A DNA stretch of 42,554 nucleotides from Pelargonium cotyledonis (GCA_036897625.1 JAYMTA010000094.1:1-42554); one strand, 5' to 3'. Shown: positions 1-11,491, numbered from the stretch's first letter. Notes: a model not told the origin generated them from the sequence alone. Numbers and translations: made by a program.

Positions 1-54
1 TTGGGACTAAAACTTTTCGTTAAAAAATGGGCTAAAAAAAAAAAAAAAAAAAAA

Positions 55-525
55 AAAAGACAACCTGCAACGCTTCTCTTGAAGACCGTCTTGCAGCACT
101 GGAAACTCGAACATTTGCACGTACCGACACCCACATCCCAACATACCCAGCAGTACCTGAACATAGAGCTCCAAAAAGAAATGCAGCAACAGTAATAAAT
201 GCAGATGTTGATCTGCATCAGCAAGTTCGTGAAGAGCATTTGTCAGCAGGAAAGTTAAAAAAATTTAAACCTGATACCATTATTGAAGTATGTTATTACC
301 TTCCAAGGCCAGAAGCTTCTTGTTGGGGAGTTGTGTCACGAAACAAATATATGCTAAAGATCACTAGAGCTAACAATAACGCCATTTTGGAGATAGTACC
401 ATACTGGGTCCTGAAGAAACCTTCAGCTCCATCACGTATAGCATCTGATATCTAGAAGGTGAAATGATAAGCTCAGGACAAGTGATCAAAGAGTTGGTTG
501 ATGCATACATCAATTTCTAATCGCT
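55..525 (+). pseudogene. Unidentified coding fragment, frameshifted
   Basis: Straight after a run of about 22 A (36-58) a plus-strand reading frame stays open for roughly 130 codons, to a TAG at 453-455. It has protein-like composition, with an acidic/basic stretch rich in Leu and Glu (SLEDRLAALETR) and, further on, DTIIEVCYYLPRPEASCWG. Beyond the stop, the next frame continues with coherent sequence (LEGEMISSGQVIKELVDAY) up to a TAA at 520-522. This suggests one old ORF broken by a single-base shift near 450. I do not recognise the family. It lies downstream of exon 2 of the pyrophosphatase gene, antisense to it, so it is probably a transposon-borne or duplicated gene scrap inside an intron. 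Confidence 0.4.
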
Positions 526-908
526 TACTTCTTCCCAAAAAACAATTCTAATAGCTTACTTTTGTTAGATAAATGTTGAGACCGGAAATTATTTCAATCA
601 TAAAGTTCATTATACTCCTTACAGCTTCTAGCAGCAACCTGATGTCTGATGACATAACAATCCAAACACTAACCGACTAGGCTAATGATTAACATACAAC
701 AAGGTGCAAAAAAAGTTCCATCTCCACAATTTGTAGATTATACATAAAGAAGATCACGCACATGTTACCATAGGAAGATACCTCACCCAATAATCAATGT
801 GTATGGCCAATGAATCAAAGAAAGCTATAATCTAGATTCATTAAACTTAAAGGTATACAAATATACAGCAATAAATATTAAGAACTAAAAAAGTAAGAAA
901 ATGCGTAC

Positions 909-2211
909 CTGAGTCATCTCAGGAGGACCCTCATCCTTTGCAAGTACCCACTTAGTAAGATATACTGACAAAAGGAAGCTCATAATACAAATTGAGAAGA
1001 CAAACACAATGATTGGAGAAGTACTTGCTCCAATGTAGAAGACCAATCCCAAGACAAAGAGAACAAGTATTAAAAGAACACGAACATCTATCCCCATTAG
1101 AATCCGAAAAATCTGCACAAAATGTCAAGTTAAAAGGATAAAAGAAGTATAAGAGATCTTGTAAGAACAATTAAATACTAGATTAATGTAAAAGGGAAAA
1201 CAATAAATAGCATTAAAGTATTGTGAGGTAAACCACCACTATGTGTCCTTGAATAGAATATTCTTTATTGAGTTGCAATTGAGAAAAACTTTTACTCATC
1301 TTTTCTTTTCTTCCTTTTTTTCTTTTTGTGGGGGTGGACTTGTTCGTTGATTATAGCCAACATCAGTGCTTGCCATGCAGCAACTAACTTTCCAAACTAA
1401 ATGTCCTGAGCAAACCTCTAGAATGTAGGATGAATGACACAATAAAGCTCACATTGTCCCCTATCAACGTTCTAGTTCTCTTCTATCCCTAAGATATGAA
1501 TAGAATATCATTCAAGCTATGTGACACAATCAAAACAATATCATTCTATAGATTAAGATAACAATTGATCATTCATGGTGCACTTGTGTTTGCTATAAAA
1601 AAAAATCTCTCCGTGTTGTCGATGAGGAACATATCATTTGAGACATACCCCTCAGTCCTTTCCACAATCCTTGGTTTTTAGAAATATACTCAATTTAAAA
1701 CATATTGGTCAATGCTATCGAGCCACTGCCAAACAAATATTTACAAGACCAAATCATCCCATTTTGTCAGTCTTATATTTAATGGTTGAGCAGTGGCAAG
1801 AATAAGGTTACTAATGACTGATTTTACTCTTAAAACCCTAAATGAAGGAGAGTTCTGCGTAATAGGTCACAATCCATGTTCAAGGATAAAAGAAAAGAAC
1901 AAGTAAATGGTCAGATATAAAAAATAAAAATGAAAGTATTCTAACTTGTGATATAGAAGAAGATCAAACACTAAAGTTTATGCAAATAAGTCATGCTTAA
2001 ATCATACACTGGATATGGAAACCAGCTAATGACATCAAATTAATAACCCATTTGAATCAGAGATTAATATGATACAAAATAAAAGGAAAAAAAATGAGCA
2101 AGAGATTCATACCAACGGTTTGTAGGGTTTACTTCGCATGTTAGGGAAAATCCTTGGTCTATCTTGGTACAAACCTAAAGTACCACTCTCCATGTGGTCG
2201 TCCATCATCAT
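909..2211 (-). CDS. AVP2: Type II vacuolar-type H+-translocating pyrophosphatase (AVP2/VHP2-like), 5' part only
   Basis: This is the N-terminal part of a K+-insensitive (type II) H+-PPase, which pumps protons using PPi hydrolysis and sits in Golgi and related endomembranes in plants. Exon 1 is 2211-2113 (33 codons). It opens with three consecutive Met codons, then DDHMESGTLGLYQDRPR and NMRSKPYKPL. Exon 2 is 1112-909 (68 codons) and carries two membrane segments (about residues 43-63 and 67-87), then SVYLTKWVLAKDEGPPEM, a stretch I recognise from AVP2-type proteins. Both introns are GT-AG and phase 0. The residue after EGPPEM is T, where I recall V. The catalytic core exons would lie left of position 1. 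An in-frame upstream start is not indicated, and family homologues start at this Met cluster. Family assignment is firm; the symbol follows Arabidopsis usage. Confidence 0.9.
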
Positions 2212-3275
2212 GGAGTGGGAGTTTACCCTTCGAGCTACAGGGAAAGGGTTGTACTCGCCGCCTTGGGGCAAGTAACCCTCTGAATGTGATTGCTGAATTT
2301 TGAATGCACAAATTAAGATGGAAAAGACTGAACCTTCGCCTATAAAGGGTCAGAAAGATGTCAATCCCGAGCTAGCAGACCTGCTGGCTTCCAGACCAAA
2401 CTAAATTGCTTCCCTTCTAATGACCAAAAACGATGTCGGAACGAAAATATTTCTCAATCAATTCTTAGACAGCAATTAAAATTCCTGAATAAATAGATAT
2501 ATGAGACATCAATTAGACATGGTTTCACAAACAATTAAAGCACAATGACAAACACAGAAACACCGGCATGCTCGAGTACATAACAACCAAAAGAGCACTA
2601 AAATATTAGAATTTAACTAGTAAGAAATGTCGATGCAAAGCTATATACCCTAATGCAGTAAAGTCAACACCCAACTACCAAAGAGGATAGTCAATAACAA
2701 CACAAATGAGCTCCATAGCATCCGGGACAAGTTGCATATTAATAACAAATAAATAAGGTCAAACTGGTATAGCAACTCACAATTCTCCATAACAGAATGC
2801 AATTGAAAGGATAATTACTACATATTATGAGACATAAAAGGAAATATTGAATAATAAATTTTCTATCAATGCTTTCACCAAGTAAAATGCAACAGATGGA
2901 GAAGAACAAAAACACGGGAGCAGGTGACTCAGTTCTAAATTATGCTATCTGTTACATCAGAACAAAAATATAACCAAATATATACGTGTATATATATATA
3001 TTGAAATTGTTTGCACCACTGCCCACAAAATGAGAGAAAATGCAAGGCTAAAAGGACGATGAAACTGAAAATTTCACTACATTTTCTCGAGAATCTTAAG
3101 TAAATTTCGCATACATCAGGCCGCCAAAACCCTAAGATCTGAGACAGGAATGAATACTAAACCAATCAAAACGCAATGCAGGAACCCGAATCAAAACAAA
3201 TCGAGGATCAGATTATCAGGAAACAGAGATCTACAAGATCTACTTCGAATTCAAGTTCGTCTTCAGATATTTTAC

Positions 3276-3420
3276 CTGTGGAGGACTGTGCAGTGAGCTT
3301 GGAGGTCGCAGACGTCCTCTCTCTCTCTCTCTCTCTCTCTGAGCTCTGCGGCTATGGCTTTTTGTCGCTGCGTCGTCGAGGGACTTTTCAGAGAGAAGAC
3401 ATTTGCTAACGGAAATGAGG
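3276..3420 (-). other. Probable 5' UTR leader exon of the H+-PPase gene
   Basis: On the minus strand a stretch with a (CT/GA)n microsatellite (3316-3340) ends in CCACAG|GTAAAATATC, a good splice donor with the last exon base at 3276. A polypyrimidine/AG acceptor about 80 bases before the coding start (candidates with exon starts at 2292 or 2279) would join this leader to the first coding exon, leaving a leader intron of about 1 kb. The 5' limit (about 3420) is a guess. A 77-codon plus-strand ORF over the same bases is low-complexity antisense and not called as a gene. Confidence 0.5.
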
Positions 3421-4196
3421 AATATGCTAAGTATTGTCTTTTTACAGAATTATCCTTTTTGTTTCAGATAAATTCTACTCAACTCATTAACATTTCATTT
3501 TTCACTAATCAAGGTTTAGTGTCACTGGCGCCCTGACGCGTTGCAAATTGCTATACATTGCCACGTCACGCATCCAATCAAATACCGCCATGTAATGTCA
3601 TTTAGGTGTTTAAATAAACCCGCTTTTCATTGTGATAAACATAATTTGTAAATCTTCATTTGCAATTTATACTACCATCATTTAAAATTATTTAATATGA
3701 GATTTATTGCACCCATATTTTGACATTCTTCCGGTCGTGCGAGTGTCATATTTTATTTATTGGTGAGTCTGACACACACACAATCATAAGCCTTTTAGAT
3801 TGGTATATGCCTCCACATGTACGTAATTTTTTTCACACATGTACTGATGCAAGCATATCCATTTGTAAGTTGCCCAAAAACCACAAGAGATACACAACAT
3901 AAACGGGTCAAAAGAAGATTAAACTAACAAGAAATATTACACAACATGACTATTATAAGTGTTGGATTCTCCGACATGAGCACAACATAATTATAAACAT
4001 GTATAGTCCGAAAACATTCAAATCATACCGTGTTTGTGTAGGATCATGTGTCGTGCCTCAAAACTGCATGCTCTAATTAAACATACAGGTTGTTCTTGAC
4101 AAAGCATGGCTTTCCCATTAACAACAACATGGCCTGTGGTTTTACTATGTACAGAACAGAACAGAGCAAAACTAAATGAATAATGATACACACAAT
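3421..4196. other. Intergenic, AT-rich
   Basis: This spacer holds the presumed promoter of the H+-PPase gene (about 3420-3700, with an ACGTCA-like motif near 3560) and the 3' flank of the mTERF gene. I see no coding region or recognisable element. Confidence 0.5.
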
Positions 4197-6090
4197 TTAT
4201 TGATTTGATGACAAAGGAGGAACAAGCAAACTTCCAATGCCCATATAGTCAGCAGCAAACTCTTCATCATTTTTGCCCAACATATCTTGCAAATTGCATT
4301 TTACCTTTTGTCCTTCTAACACCCAGAATCTGGGTTTTATTTTCTTATCCAAGGAATAGCTGAAATATCTTGGATAGTCCACCACATCTCTTACGGGCCT
4401 CTTCATCGTATTCACCAAAAACTCTAGCTTCGGTCTCAGAATCTCGTCTACGCTATAGCCCAGAATAGGAGAGAACCTCCATATCATTGAAGCAATCTCC
4501 CCCTTCGATAGCCCCACCCTCCTCAAAAACTTAATCCTGCCCACCAATTGAAAGATGAAACAGATAAATACAAAAAACATAAGTAGGCTGTGGTTCGTGC
4601 ACTGCATTTAGAATGAAGAACCATAATCCTCCGAGTATGCAATCAAAGTAGATCTGGTAGTTTGGGTCTCAATACGCGAGACAACATGAAATAAGCGTGT
4701 TTGGGCTCAATTAAATTAGCAACATGCACACTTGGGGTTAAAAAATAAATAATAACTAGCTACTTAAGGTAGTTATGTTAAATATGTAAATTTGTGATAT
4801 TTAATCGTGTTGGGGAGTGTCATGTCAAGCGTTTCGGTCGTGTCGTGACAACCCACTCCATTTAGTTAAATGTGTTAAATGTGTTGTGTTTGTGTTTAAT
4901 ATTTAAGCACAATTATTAATCGTGTTGTGTTGACCCATACATCACATGCTTAACCTTCAATATGACGAGCATGACAGGTATGAATTGCCAGCTCTAAATC
5001 AAATGAACTAGTATTATCTTGTTCAGCTATGAAGTATCCTTTATTCCTAAAATGAGTGCTCCACGTCATGAGAAAATATTGTTCAAGTTGTGTCAAATAC
5101 CATGCAACCAACATCTCATAGAACTTTCTCCCCTCAATATCAATACGCGTAGTAAATCGAAAATAAAAATCCTATAACTTTCCAAAATCTACTTAGTTGT
5201 CATATAATCAATCAACGAAGTTGAAAGAGGCATAATGAGATGGCCAAGCAGGTGTACAAACTACCTTACAGCAATCATGATGCAATGACATAGCTGGTTA
5301 TGCAACCCCTTTGAGTAAGCACTATTGCATTCCTTAAAGAAAGTGAAATGCGTTGATACTTAAATGTTTAATATTACATATTGAGCACTTAAATACTTCA
5401 ACTAGTTAAGTTGCAAAAGTTTATATAGTACTCCCTCCGTCCCAAAATGAGTGTCTTCCTTTTTATTTTGAGAAAAATTAAGGAGAAGTTAATTAGTGTG
5501 GTATGTTTACTATTTTATCCTCATGATTATGTGTTGAGAGATCTAACTAACTTTTTATAAGGATATTATTGACAATTCATGCATAACTAACTTACTATAA
5601 AATGAATCAAGACACTCATTTTGGGACAAAAATGCAAGATAAACATGACAATCATTTTGGGACGGAGGGAGTATAAGATATGAGCATTACCTAGGAATTA
5701 ACGCATTGTCCACATCAGCAACTAGAAACTCTGGATATTTTTTTATAACTTTAGGAAAACGATCTTCTGGAACACCAATATCAGTAAGAAATTGGAGCTT
5801 CCTCTTCAGTGTTCTTTCTGTGCTGGTACCAAAAACTTCAGGGCAGCGACCAACTAAGCTCCCAATTGTTGGCCAATCAAATCCTAAATATTCAAAAAAT
5901 GATACCACCTGCATTTCAAAAAAATAACATTTGAGACCAAGCAGGTGATATCCAACCCAATACGGTTAAGAAGCAAAATCAAACCCAATACGGGATTTCT
6001 AAAGAGAAACGAAAACATGAAGTAACTGCCACCAATCAATAGCTAAAGATCCAAATATTTGTTAGAGAGAGAAAAGAAAGTGAAGAGAGG

Positions 6091-6125
<35 letters not shown>

Positions 6126-8779
6126 GGATAAAAACAAATAATCACCTACCAGGAGAAATTCTTCAGGTTTTTGTAGCAGTAGCTGAGGGCTCTTAGAAAT
6201 AACCTGACCTAACCTTTTCTTGTAGATACCTAATTCACCAAACTGGTCAACCATCAACTTTAGTTTGTCAGTTGAGCATCCTAGCAGATAAGGCCAGCTT
6301 CTGATTGCACACTCAACTTTCGCTCTTGGTACCTGGGAGTAAAGATACCCACTTAATATTTGCCAAGAGGCCCAAGACTATCAAATTAACTAAGCATTTC
6401 ATTACTCCAAAGCCCATATAAAGGATTGAATAAAATGTCATAAAAAGGAAAATGCAACTATTAATGATGTACCTTAGTGAGAGGAATCTTGTATCCACAC
6501 CTTTTCAGTTTTCATCCTCAACAAAGGATCAAAAATGATAAAATGCATAAATTTTGTTTTTATCATTGAAGATTCGTCCTTGGGTGCTGGGTACTATTTC
6601 TAAATGAAGTTATGTTATGAACAGAGAAAAGTTTTATGAATGCTGACTAAGGTTCATTATGATAATGTAGATTAACCCTATACGCATGACAATGAAAGAA
6701 ATGGTATCTCAAGTCTCAACAGGTACCCAGGAAAAGATGCACAAAATTGCATAGAGAAAGCATATTGTTGGCAAAAGTTGCTAACACTAGCTTGATAGGA
6801 ACAGAATAACAATAATACACCACCTTCTCATTTTCAAAGAAAGAAAAGATCTCATCAATATTTTCTTGAATGCTCGTCGATAGAATCCAAGGATATTTTG
6901 ACAACATTTTCCCAACATCTTCACCCACAGCTCCTACCTGCAAGACAATAAGCAATTCTCAAATTCAAATCACATGCAAACCAGATGTCAATAACATAAT
7001 ATACCAAAACATTCATTTTCAATCCCGAAAGTCTGAAACATACACTCCCTCTGTCCCAAAATAATTGTCCATTTTTCTTCTTTTTTTAGGTGAAAATTAA
7101 GGATAAAATAGTTAGAGTTAGGTTTTCCCCCTTATACCCTGAAGGCCTGAACCCTCACGTGTTCTTGTTATAACAAACTCAAGGGGTTCTAACTAACTTA
7201 TCTGAAGAATATTATTGGTAATTAATGCATAACTACCTAACCAAAATAGAAACTGGACAATAATTTTGGGACAATTTTTTAAGAGAAAGTGGACAATTAT
7301 TATTAGACGGAAGGAGTACTAAAATACACATATCCTGTATCTTGGAGAGTATTTCTGAAGATTAGAGCTATACCTTCTCAAAGGACATGACTCTCGTTTT
7401 GAGAACGTCAATGTTGCAAAACATAATGGGTGGAAACAATAAAAGTAAATTGCTCATTCGCTCCTCGGGAACTCCAATCTCTTTAAGGAATTCCAACATA
7501 GGTTTGATGTGAGAGTCCACTGATAACAACAGAATACGAGGAAATGATTCAACTAAATATCGAAAAGAAGCATCTTTGGAACCCATCATGTTTAAGCCTC
7601 CACGTCTTGCTTCAATCTACAGAGAAAGAAATGAAACTTGTTCCATATGCAGACTAGAAATACCATAGTAAAAGGCTTCAAAAGAAAAAAATGCTACACC
7701 TTTTCAAAAATGGACAAGGTTTGCTGCAAATCTTCATCGATAGGAATGGACAAATGCATCATCATGTTCCGCGCCATTTTTCCAATGGGCCTCTCATCAT
7801 CATTGCAAGAGAATAACATCTCCTTCATATACTTAACCTGTGAGACAGCCAACAAGGTAGAAACTACTATAAAAACTATAGGGGATAGTACCTTATGGTA
7901 TTGTTTGGATTAAAAGTTTTGAATGAAAGCCATTATCATGACCAAAACACAATCTCATTGCCATAAACAAAAGTTATAATCCGAAAGGTATCTATAAACA
8001 TATGCAAAAGAGATAAGAAATTAGAAGCAGCTAGTATACATGAAATTGAAGATGATGATTGATCAAACCTTGTGAATGAGGTTGGGGAGAGGCTGAGAAG
8101 AGAGGTAGCGAGTGACGTTCATGGCGGCATTGAGAGATAAACCAAGGCTCTCCAAGAAGGCAAATTTGCCATTATCACCTTTCTGCTTGGCCAAATATAG
8201 AATTTTGTCTTTAAAGCTGCTGCTAGTACTGCTAGAATCTTCATCTTCATTAGAAATTTGTTCTACGGTTGTGTTGTTTTGAAAATTCCAGAGAGAAAGG
8301 TCGTGCAATTCCCGAGCCCCACCGATTAGCATCTGAAGGTATTTGGGAGAATTGGCGGATATGAAGAGAGCTTCATCTCTAGAGACATTGAATCCTTGAA
8401 GAAACTCCGAAATGGCTTCCTGAGCTTCTTTGATTTGCTGTTCCAACCGTTTCTGGTCATCATCCCCTGATTCTGGGAGTGAAGAAGCAGACTCGGAAGC
8501 AGATGCAACCAGGCGATGATGACGACCGGACCTTCCTCTCTCCCACCTTCTGGCTCTGGATACACGAATTGGGAGATGAGAATACACACCACAACAAGGA
8601 CACGAAGCACTTATCGTCACATTTACCGTATCATTACTGCTACAATTATTGAACAATAAATGAGAACGATTGATTGGAGAAAAAGAAGACGATGAGATCG
8701 TTCTCAAATTTGTGGGAATTGCGAGCATTTTGGAGGAACAAAGGGCCATGGTTTCTGCAAATTTGCAAAGCAAACCCAA
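4197..8779 (-). CDS. mTERF-family organellar protein, 7 exons, 648 aa
   Basis: Exons are 8779-8069, 7837-7700, 7616-7374, 6937-6824, 6332-6150, 5908-5691 and 4536-4197. Together they give 1947 nt with one open frame. All introns are GT-AG; the first five are phase 0 and the last is phase 2. The N-terminus is Ser/Arg-rich and looks like a plastid or mitochondrial transit peptide. A second Met at 8749 (MALCSSK) is an alternative start. From about residue 290 there are repeated mTERF helical motifs with the LxxxP-type core (ESFPRILLLS, SKYPWILSTS, IRSWPYLLGCS, ISKSPQLLLQ, VGRCPEVFGTS, IKKYPEFLVAD, WRFSPILGYS, DYPRYFSYSL), followed by KPRFWVLEGQ and a short tail. mTERF proteins bind nucleic acid in organelles and act in transcription termination, splicing or RNA metabolism. 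Neighbours suggest orthology to At1g78930. EMB2219/mTERF2, also long and multi-exon, is the alternative. Two Stowaway MITEs and a 31-G run lie in its introns. Confidence 0.9.
4770..4996. repeat. Dispersed repeat rich in GTGTTGTGTTTGTG, in last mTERF intron
   Basis: This is a low-complexity stretch of repeated TTAAATGTGTT and GTGTTGTGTTTGTG motifs ending in TGCCAGCTCTAAAT. A matching pair of motifs, GTGTTGTGTTTGTGTTGTGG and TGTCAGCTCTAGT, recurs at about 13200-13242 in an intron of the kinase gene. The shared ends suggest one dispersed transposon family. I cannot name it, and no target-site duplication is evident. Confidence 0.4.
5431..5671. mobile_element. Stowaway-type MITE (241 bp)
   Basis: The element begins CTCCCTCCGTCCCAAAATGA and ends with the inverted copy TCATTTTGGGACGGAGGGAG. 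It is flanked on both sides by TA (5429-5430 and 5672-5673), the Stowaway/Tc1-mariner target site. It has an AT-rich interior and no ORF. It lies in the last intron of the mTERF gene, ending 20 bp from exon 6. It is the best-preserved copy of the family in this window. Confidence 0.92.
6094..6124. repeat. Homopolymer run of 31 G
   Basis: There are 31 uninterrupted G on the plus strand, preceded by GGGGA and (GA)n and followed by AGGATAAA. It lies in intron 5 of the mTERF gene, 25-55 bases past the 5' splice site of exon 5 (donor GTAGGT at 6149), so the pre-mRNA carries a C31 tract there. The exact length is likely unreliable in any assembly. Confidence 0.9.
7045..7316. mobile_element. Stowaway-type MITE, diverged
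   Basis: The ends CTCCCTCTGTCCCAAAATAATTG and AGACGGAAGGAG are inverted and imperfect, near TA on each side (7041-7042 and 7317-7318). The interior matches the other copies (TGAAAATTAAGGA, TAACTAACTTA, TTGGTAATTAATGCATAAC). It lies in intron 3 of the mTERF gene. Confidence 0.75.
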
Positions 8780-9130
8780 CTCTCTCTCTCTCTCTATATA
8801 TCTCTCTCTCTCTCTCTCAGACTAAAACCCTAACATCTAACTAAAACCCCGGAGAAAACCCTAACATCTAACTAAAACCCCGGAGACTGGTAACGGAAAC
8901 CCTAACATCTAACTAAAACCCCGGAGACTGGTAACGGAACGGAACGGAAGGCCCGTCCGCGCGTAAAAACAAAACGACAGGAATTTACCTGTCGTTTGAG
9001 CTTGTGGACTGGTTGGTAGCCTTAAAAACAATGCCTTGGAAAATAACTCTGTTTCACAGAGCTACACAACTGTGAACTGTCCGTCTCTCTGCCGCTGCTT
9101 CAGAAAACGCTTCATTTTCAGGTAAATCTT
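8780..9130. promoter_or_regulatory. mTERF promoter and leader with telo-boxes, possibly bidirectional
   Basis: Next to the mTERF start are CT/TA microsatellites (8781-8819). Then comes a short tandem repeat in which AAACCCTAA (telo-box) occurs three times, at 8825-8833, 8856-8864 and 8897-8905. A perfect 10-bp inverted repeat follows (8972-8981 with 8988-8997). On the plus strand, pyrimidine-rich sequence ending CATTTTCAG|GTAAATC at 9121 looks like a leader exon and splice donor, hinting at divergent transcription. No coding gene downstream on that strand could be confirmed. Confidence 0.55.
8824..8946. repeat. Minisatellite, about 3 units of 31-42 bp
   Basis: The unit begins AAACCCTAACATCTAACTAA and runs into an AACCCCGGAG core. 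Units start at about 8824, 8855 and 8897. The last two carry an extra ACTGGTAACGG, and the end decays into ACGGA repeats. The short first unit suggests stepwise slippage or unequal exchange. Confidence 0.85.
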
Positions 9131-9440
9131 AGCTCTGAAATGTAAAGTTTTGATCTTTCTGTAAATTTGTTGAACTCATTGTTGTCTGTTTGGTTCTCGA
9201 GAAAATGAACTCCAACACCATATTTACACTTGTTTTGCCCAATTTGCTTCTCACTCATCTCCTACTTAATTACACTACTTGGGTGCTTTTTTTTGTTGTT
9301 GAAATTAATGGGATGGTTGGGCTGTTTATCCTCTTTGTTGTGTACTTTAATTTAACCTATATTGATATGAAATGAAGAATTAATTAGAGAGAGTCTAGAG
9401 CTTGAACAACCCGACCTGAAGCTCAATACCAACTTTTGTG

Positions 9441-9924
9441 TAGCATTTGGATTACAGATTTTAAAATGAAAATGGGAATCAAGAAATTGGAATCGGAATG
9501 AAATTCTCATTTCGAAGCAATTTCACGAACAAAAAGTATTAATTCGAACACGATAAATGGAAAATTCATTCCAATTCCAATTTCGATTCTTGATTCTCAT
9601 TCATGAACAAGCTACTCTCTTTTTTTTTTTTCTTTTTTTATCTGTAACAATTTGAATTACCTGTCTGTTCTTGCATCACTTGTTAATTTGTCAACAATAG
9701 ATCACATCTCTCAAGCTGGTCTTCATGATGCATTGGGTCTTGTAGAACCTTTTTAAGAGATTCACATACGCACAAAATATCTAAGAGAAAAGTTTTGGAT
9801 TATGAGTTATATTCAAGAATGGGGATGAGATTCTCATTGTTCATTTTGGATTAAGATTTTTTTTTTTTGTCATTCTCATTCTAATTCTTATCGTCACTCC
9901 AAAATTTTTTTAATCCAAATGCTA
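9441..9924. mobile_element. Candidate nonautonomous TIR element (about 484 bp)
   Basis: TAGCATTTGGATTA at 9441-9454 recurs as an exact inverted copy at 9911-9924. Just inside each end are AT-rich tracts and repeated GGAATGAGATTCTCATT-like motifs. No ORF was seen and I could not identify a target-site duplication, so the superfamily is undetermined; the termini would suit a hAT-like MITE. Similar ATTTGGAATGGAAATCTCATTC sequence lies at 39771-39793. Confidence 0.5.
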
Positions 9925-10141
9925 TCCAAGAGAAAAAAACCTTGACTCATATCAGTTATAATACTTTTGGCTTTGTGGATTTGAAATAACTAGTATTCAT
10001 TTCATATTCAATCTTATCAACAATTCCTACCCATTCTATGCATATAAACCACAAAACAGTTTTTTTTTTACACCACTCCAACATTTAACCAAAACACATC
10101 AATTTTCTTTCTGAACCGAATCAAAAGAACCCGAATACTAA

Positions 10142-10309
10142 TCCTTTGTCCAATATGTGGAGGTTGCTTGGGCAGTAACTACTTGGGAGAGCTTCCACGC
10201 TAGAGGTCAAAGAGGGCTACTTTCCGAGGATCCATGGCTCATTGTGGGGCTCCATGTCCGAGCTCTGCAGCATGAGGTCAGAGAAAATGTTCATGTATTT
10301 GATGAGTAG
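10142..10309 (+). pseudogene. Orphan coding-like fragment, 55 codons
   Basis: This plus-strand stretch is open from a stop just upstream (TAA at 10139-10141) to TAG at 10307-10309. It is rich in W, H and E, in contrast with the AT-rich surroundings. Readable pieces are VEVAWAVTTWESFHARGQ and LLSEDPWLIVGLHVRALQ. It has no Met start and I do not recognise it. It could be one exon of a decayed gene transcribed from the possible leader at 9121, or a gene fragment carried by a transposon. Confidence 0.35.
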
Positions 10310-11491
10310 CTAAAATATATATATCTTCCGCTAGCTAACTTGAGATACTTGCACAATTTTTCTGATAGCTTCACTCAGTTGATCCTGTTGGCCAAGAAAA
10401 GAAAAGAAAAGAACACAATTCAAACTTAATACTTTGTTCCTACTTTTTTATAGAGTGTTTCTTGTTTCGTACCCGTTTGCTTTTCCTGTTAGTGATGATG
10501 GGTTTGATTGACTGCTCATAGCACCCTGCAGAAAGTTCTCATTATTTCAAACCTCTCATGAATATTAGTTATGTAACTTATAAAAGCTAATACTCTTATC
10601 AATATGGGGTCTGAAAATGTGCAGTTAGAATCATGACATGTATGACACACATGGAAATGGAATGTTTCATTTTTAATGGGTCTCAGTATACATCAGGAAC
10701 TACTGAATTGATTCTTCTAACCATTAACTTGGCCTTCTTTTTAGGACATTGACCTCTGCTTTATATTTTCCGAGAAAATGTAAAAATAAAAACTAGGAAA
10801 TATGTGCATTAACACTTTAAGCTGGGTTATTGGTGATACATCGTTCACTGATGACCTGGTTGCTATACCTTTTTTGGGATGCAATAAATAATTCAAAGTA
10901 TTTTTGTATTGCTAGTGTGCTTCTAGAGTTGATTCTTCAAGGGATAGTTTCTTCATAGTATGTTCTATGATTTTGTAAGGGTAAAATACTTTTGCTCTTC
11001 CTGTACTGTCAATTTTTCTAGAGTTAGTCTTATCCTGATGTATATATTTTTTTAAATAACAAACCGTGGACTAAGAGAATTTAATGCTTTACACCCTTAT
11101 GGAGATTCTAGCATTAGAATAATGAAAATAAAAAAACAAACAAACAAATTTTTGTGCCAAAATTTGGATTTTTTCAGAAGTTAATGTTATTGTTGTAAGC
11201 AAGCTGTTCATGTTAGAGAAAAAGAAGAAGATGATGATGACGAAGATAAATGAGAGTTATAGTTAGCTAAATTAGAAGGAAAAGAAAATTAGAGAATATA
11301 GGAGAAAGAAATTATTTTTTTAAATCCAAATTTCAGCACCAGCATGTGATTTTTTATTTTTCTTCACCGGAATTTTAATAAAGGTATAAATCTATAATTT
11401 CGTCAAGTCCATGATTTGAAAACTAAAATATTTCACCCATATTTTAATGATTTGTATGGACTTTGTTCTACTGCAATATTTTTTTGGTGAT

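Larger units (their letters stand above)
9131..11491. other. Intergenic between mTERF and kinase genes
   Basis: This 2.3 kb spacer contains a candidate TIR element (9441-9924), an unidentified coding-like fragment (10142-10309), poly-T and poly-A tracts, a short GA/GATGAT-rich stretch near 11220-11250, and presumably the kinase 3' UTR just left of 11492. I see no complete gene. A 61-codon plus-strand ORF at 9190 is hydrophobic and AT-driven, without a family signature. Confidence 0.5.

Noticed and set aside
3176..3409. 77-codon plus-strand ORF with a (CT)n run
   Set aside because: Ser/Leu repeat from the microsatellite, antisense to the probable H+-PPase leader exon.
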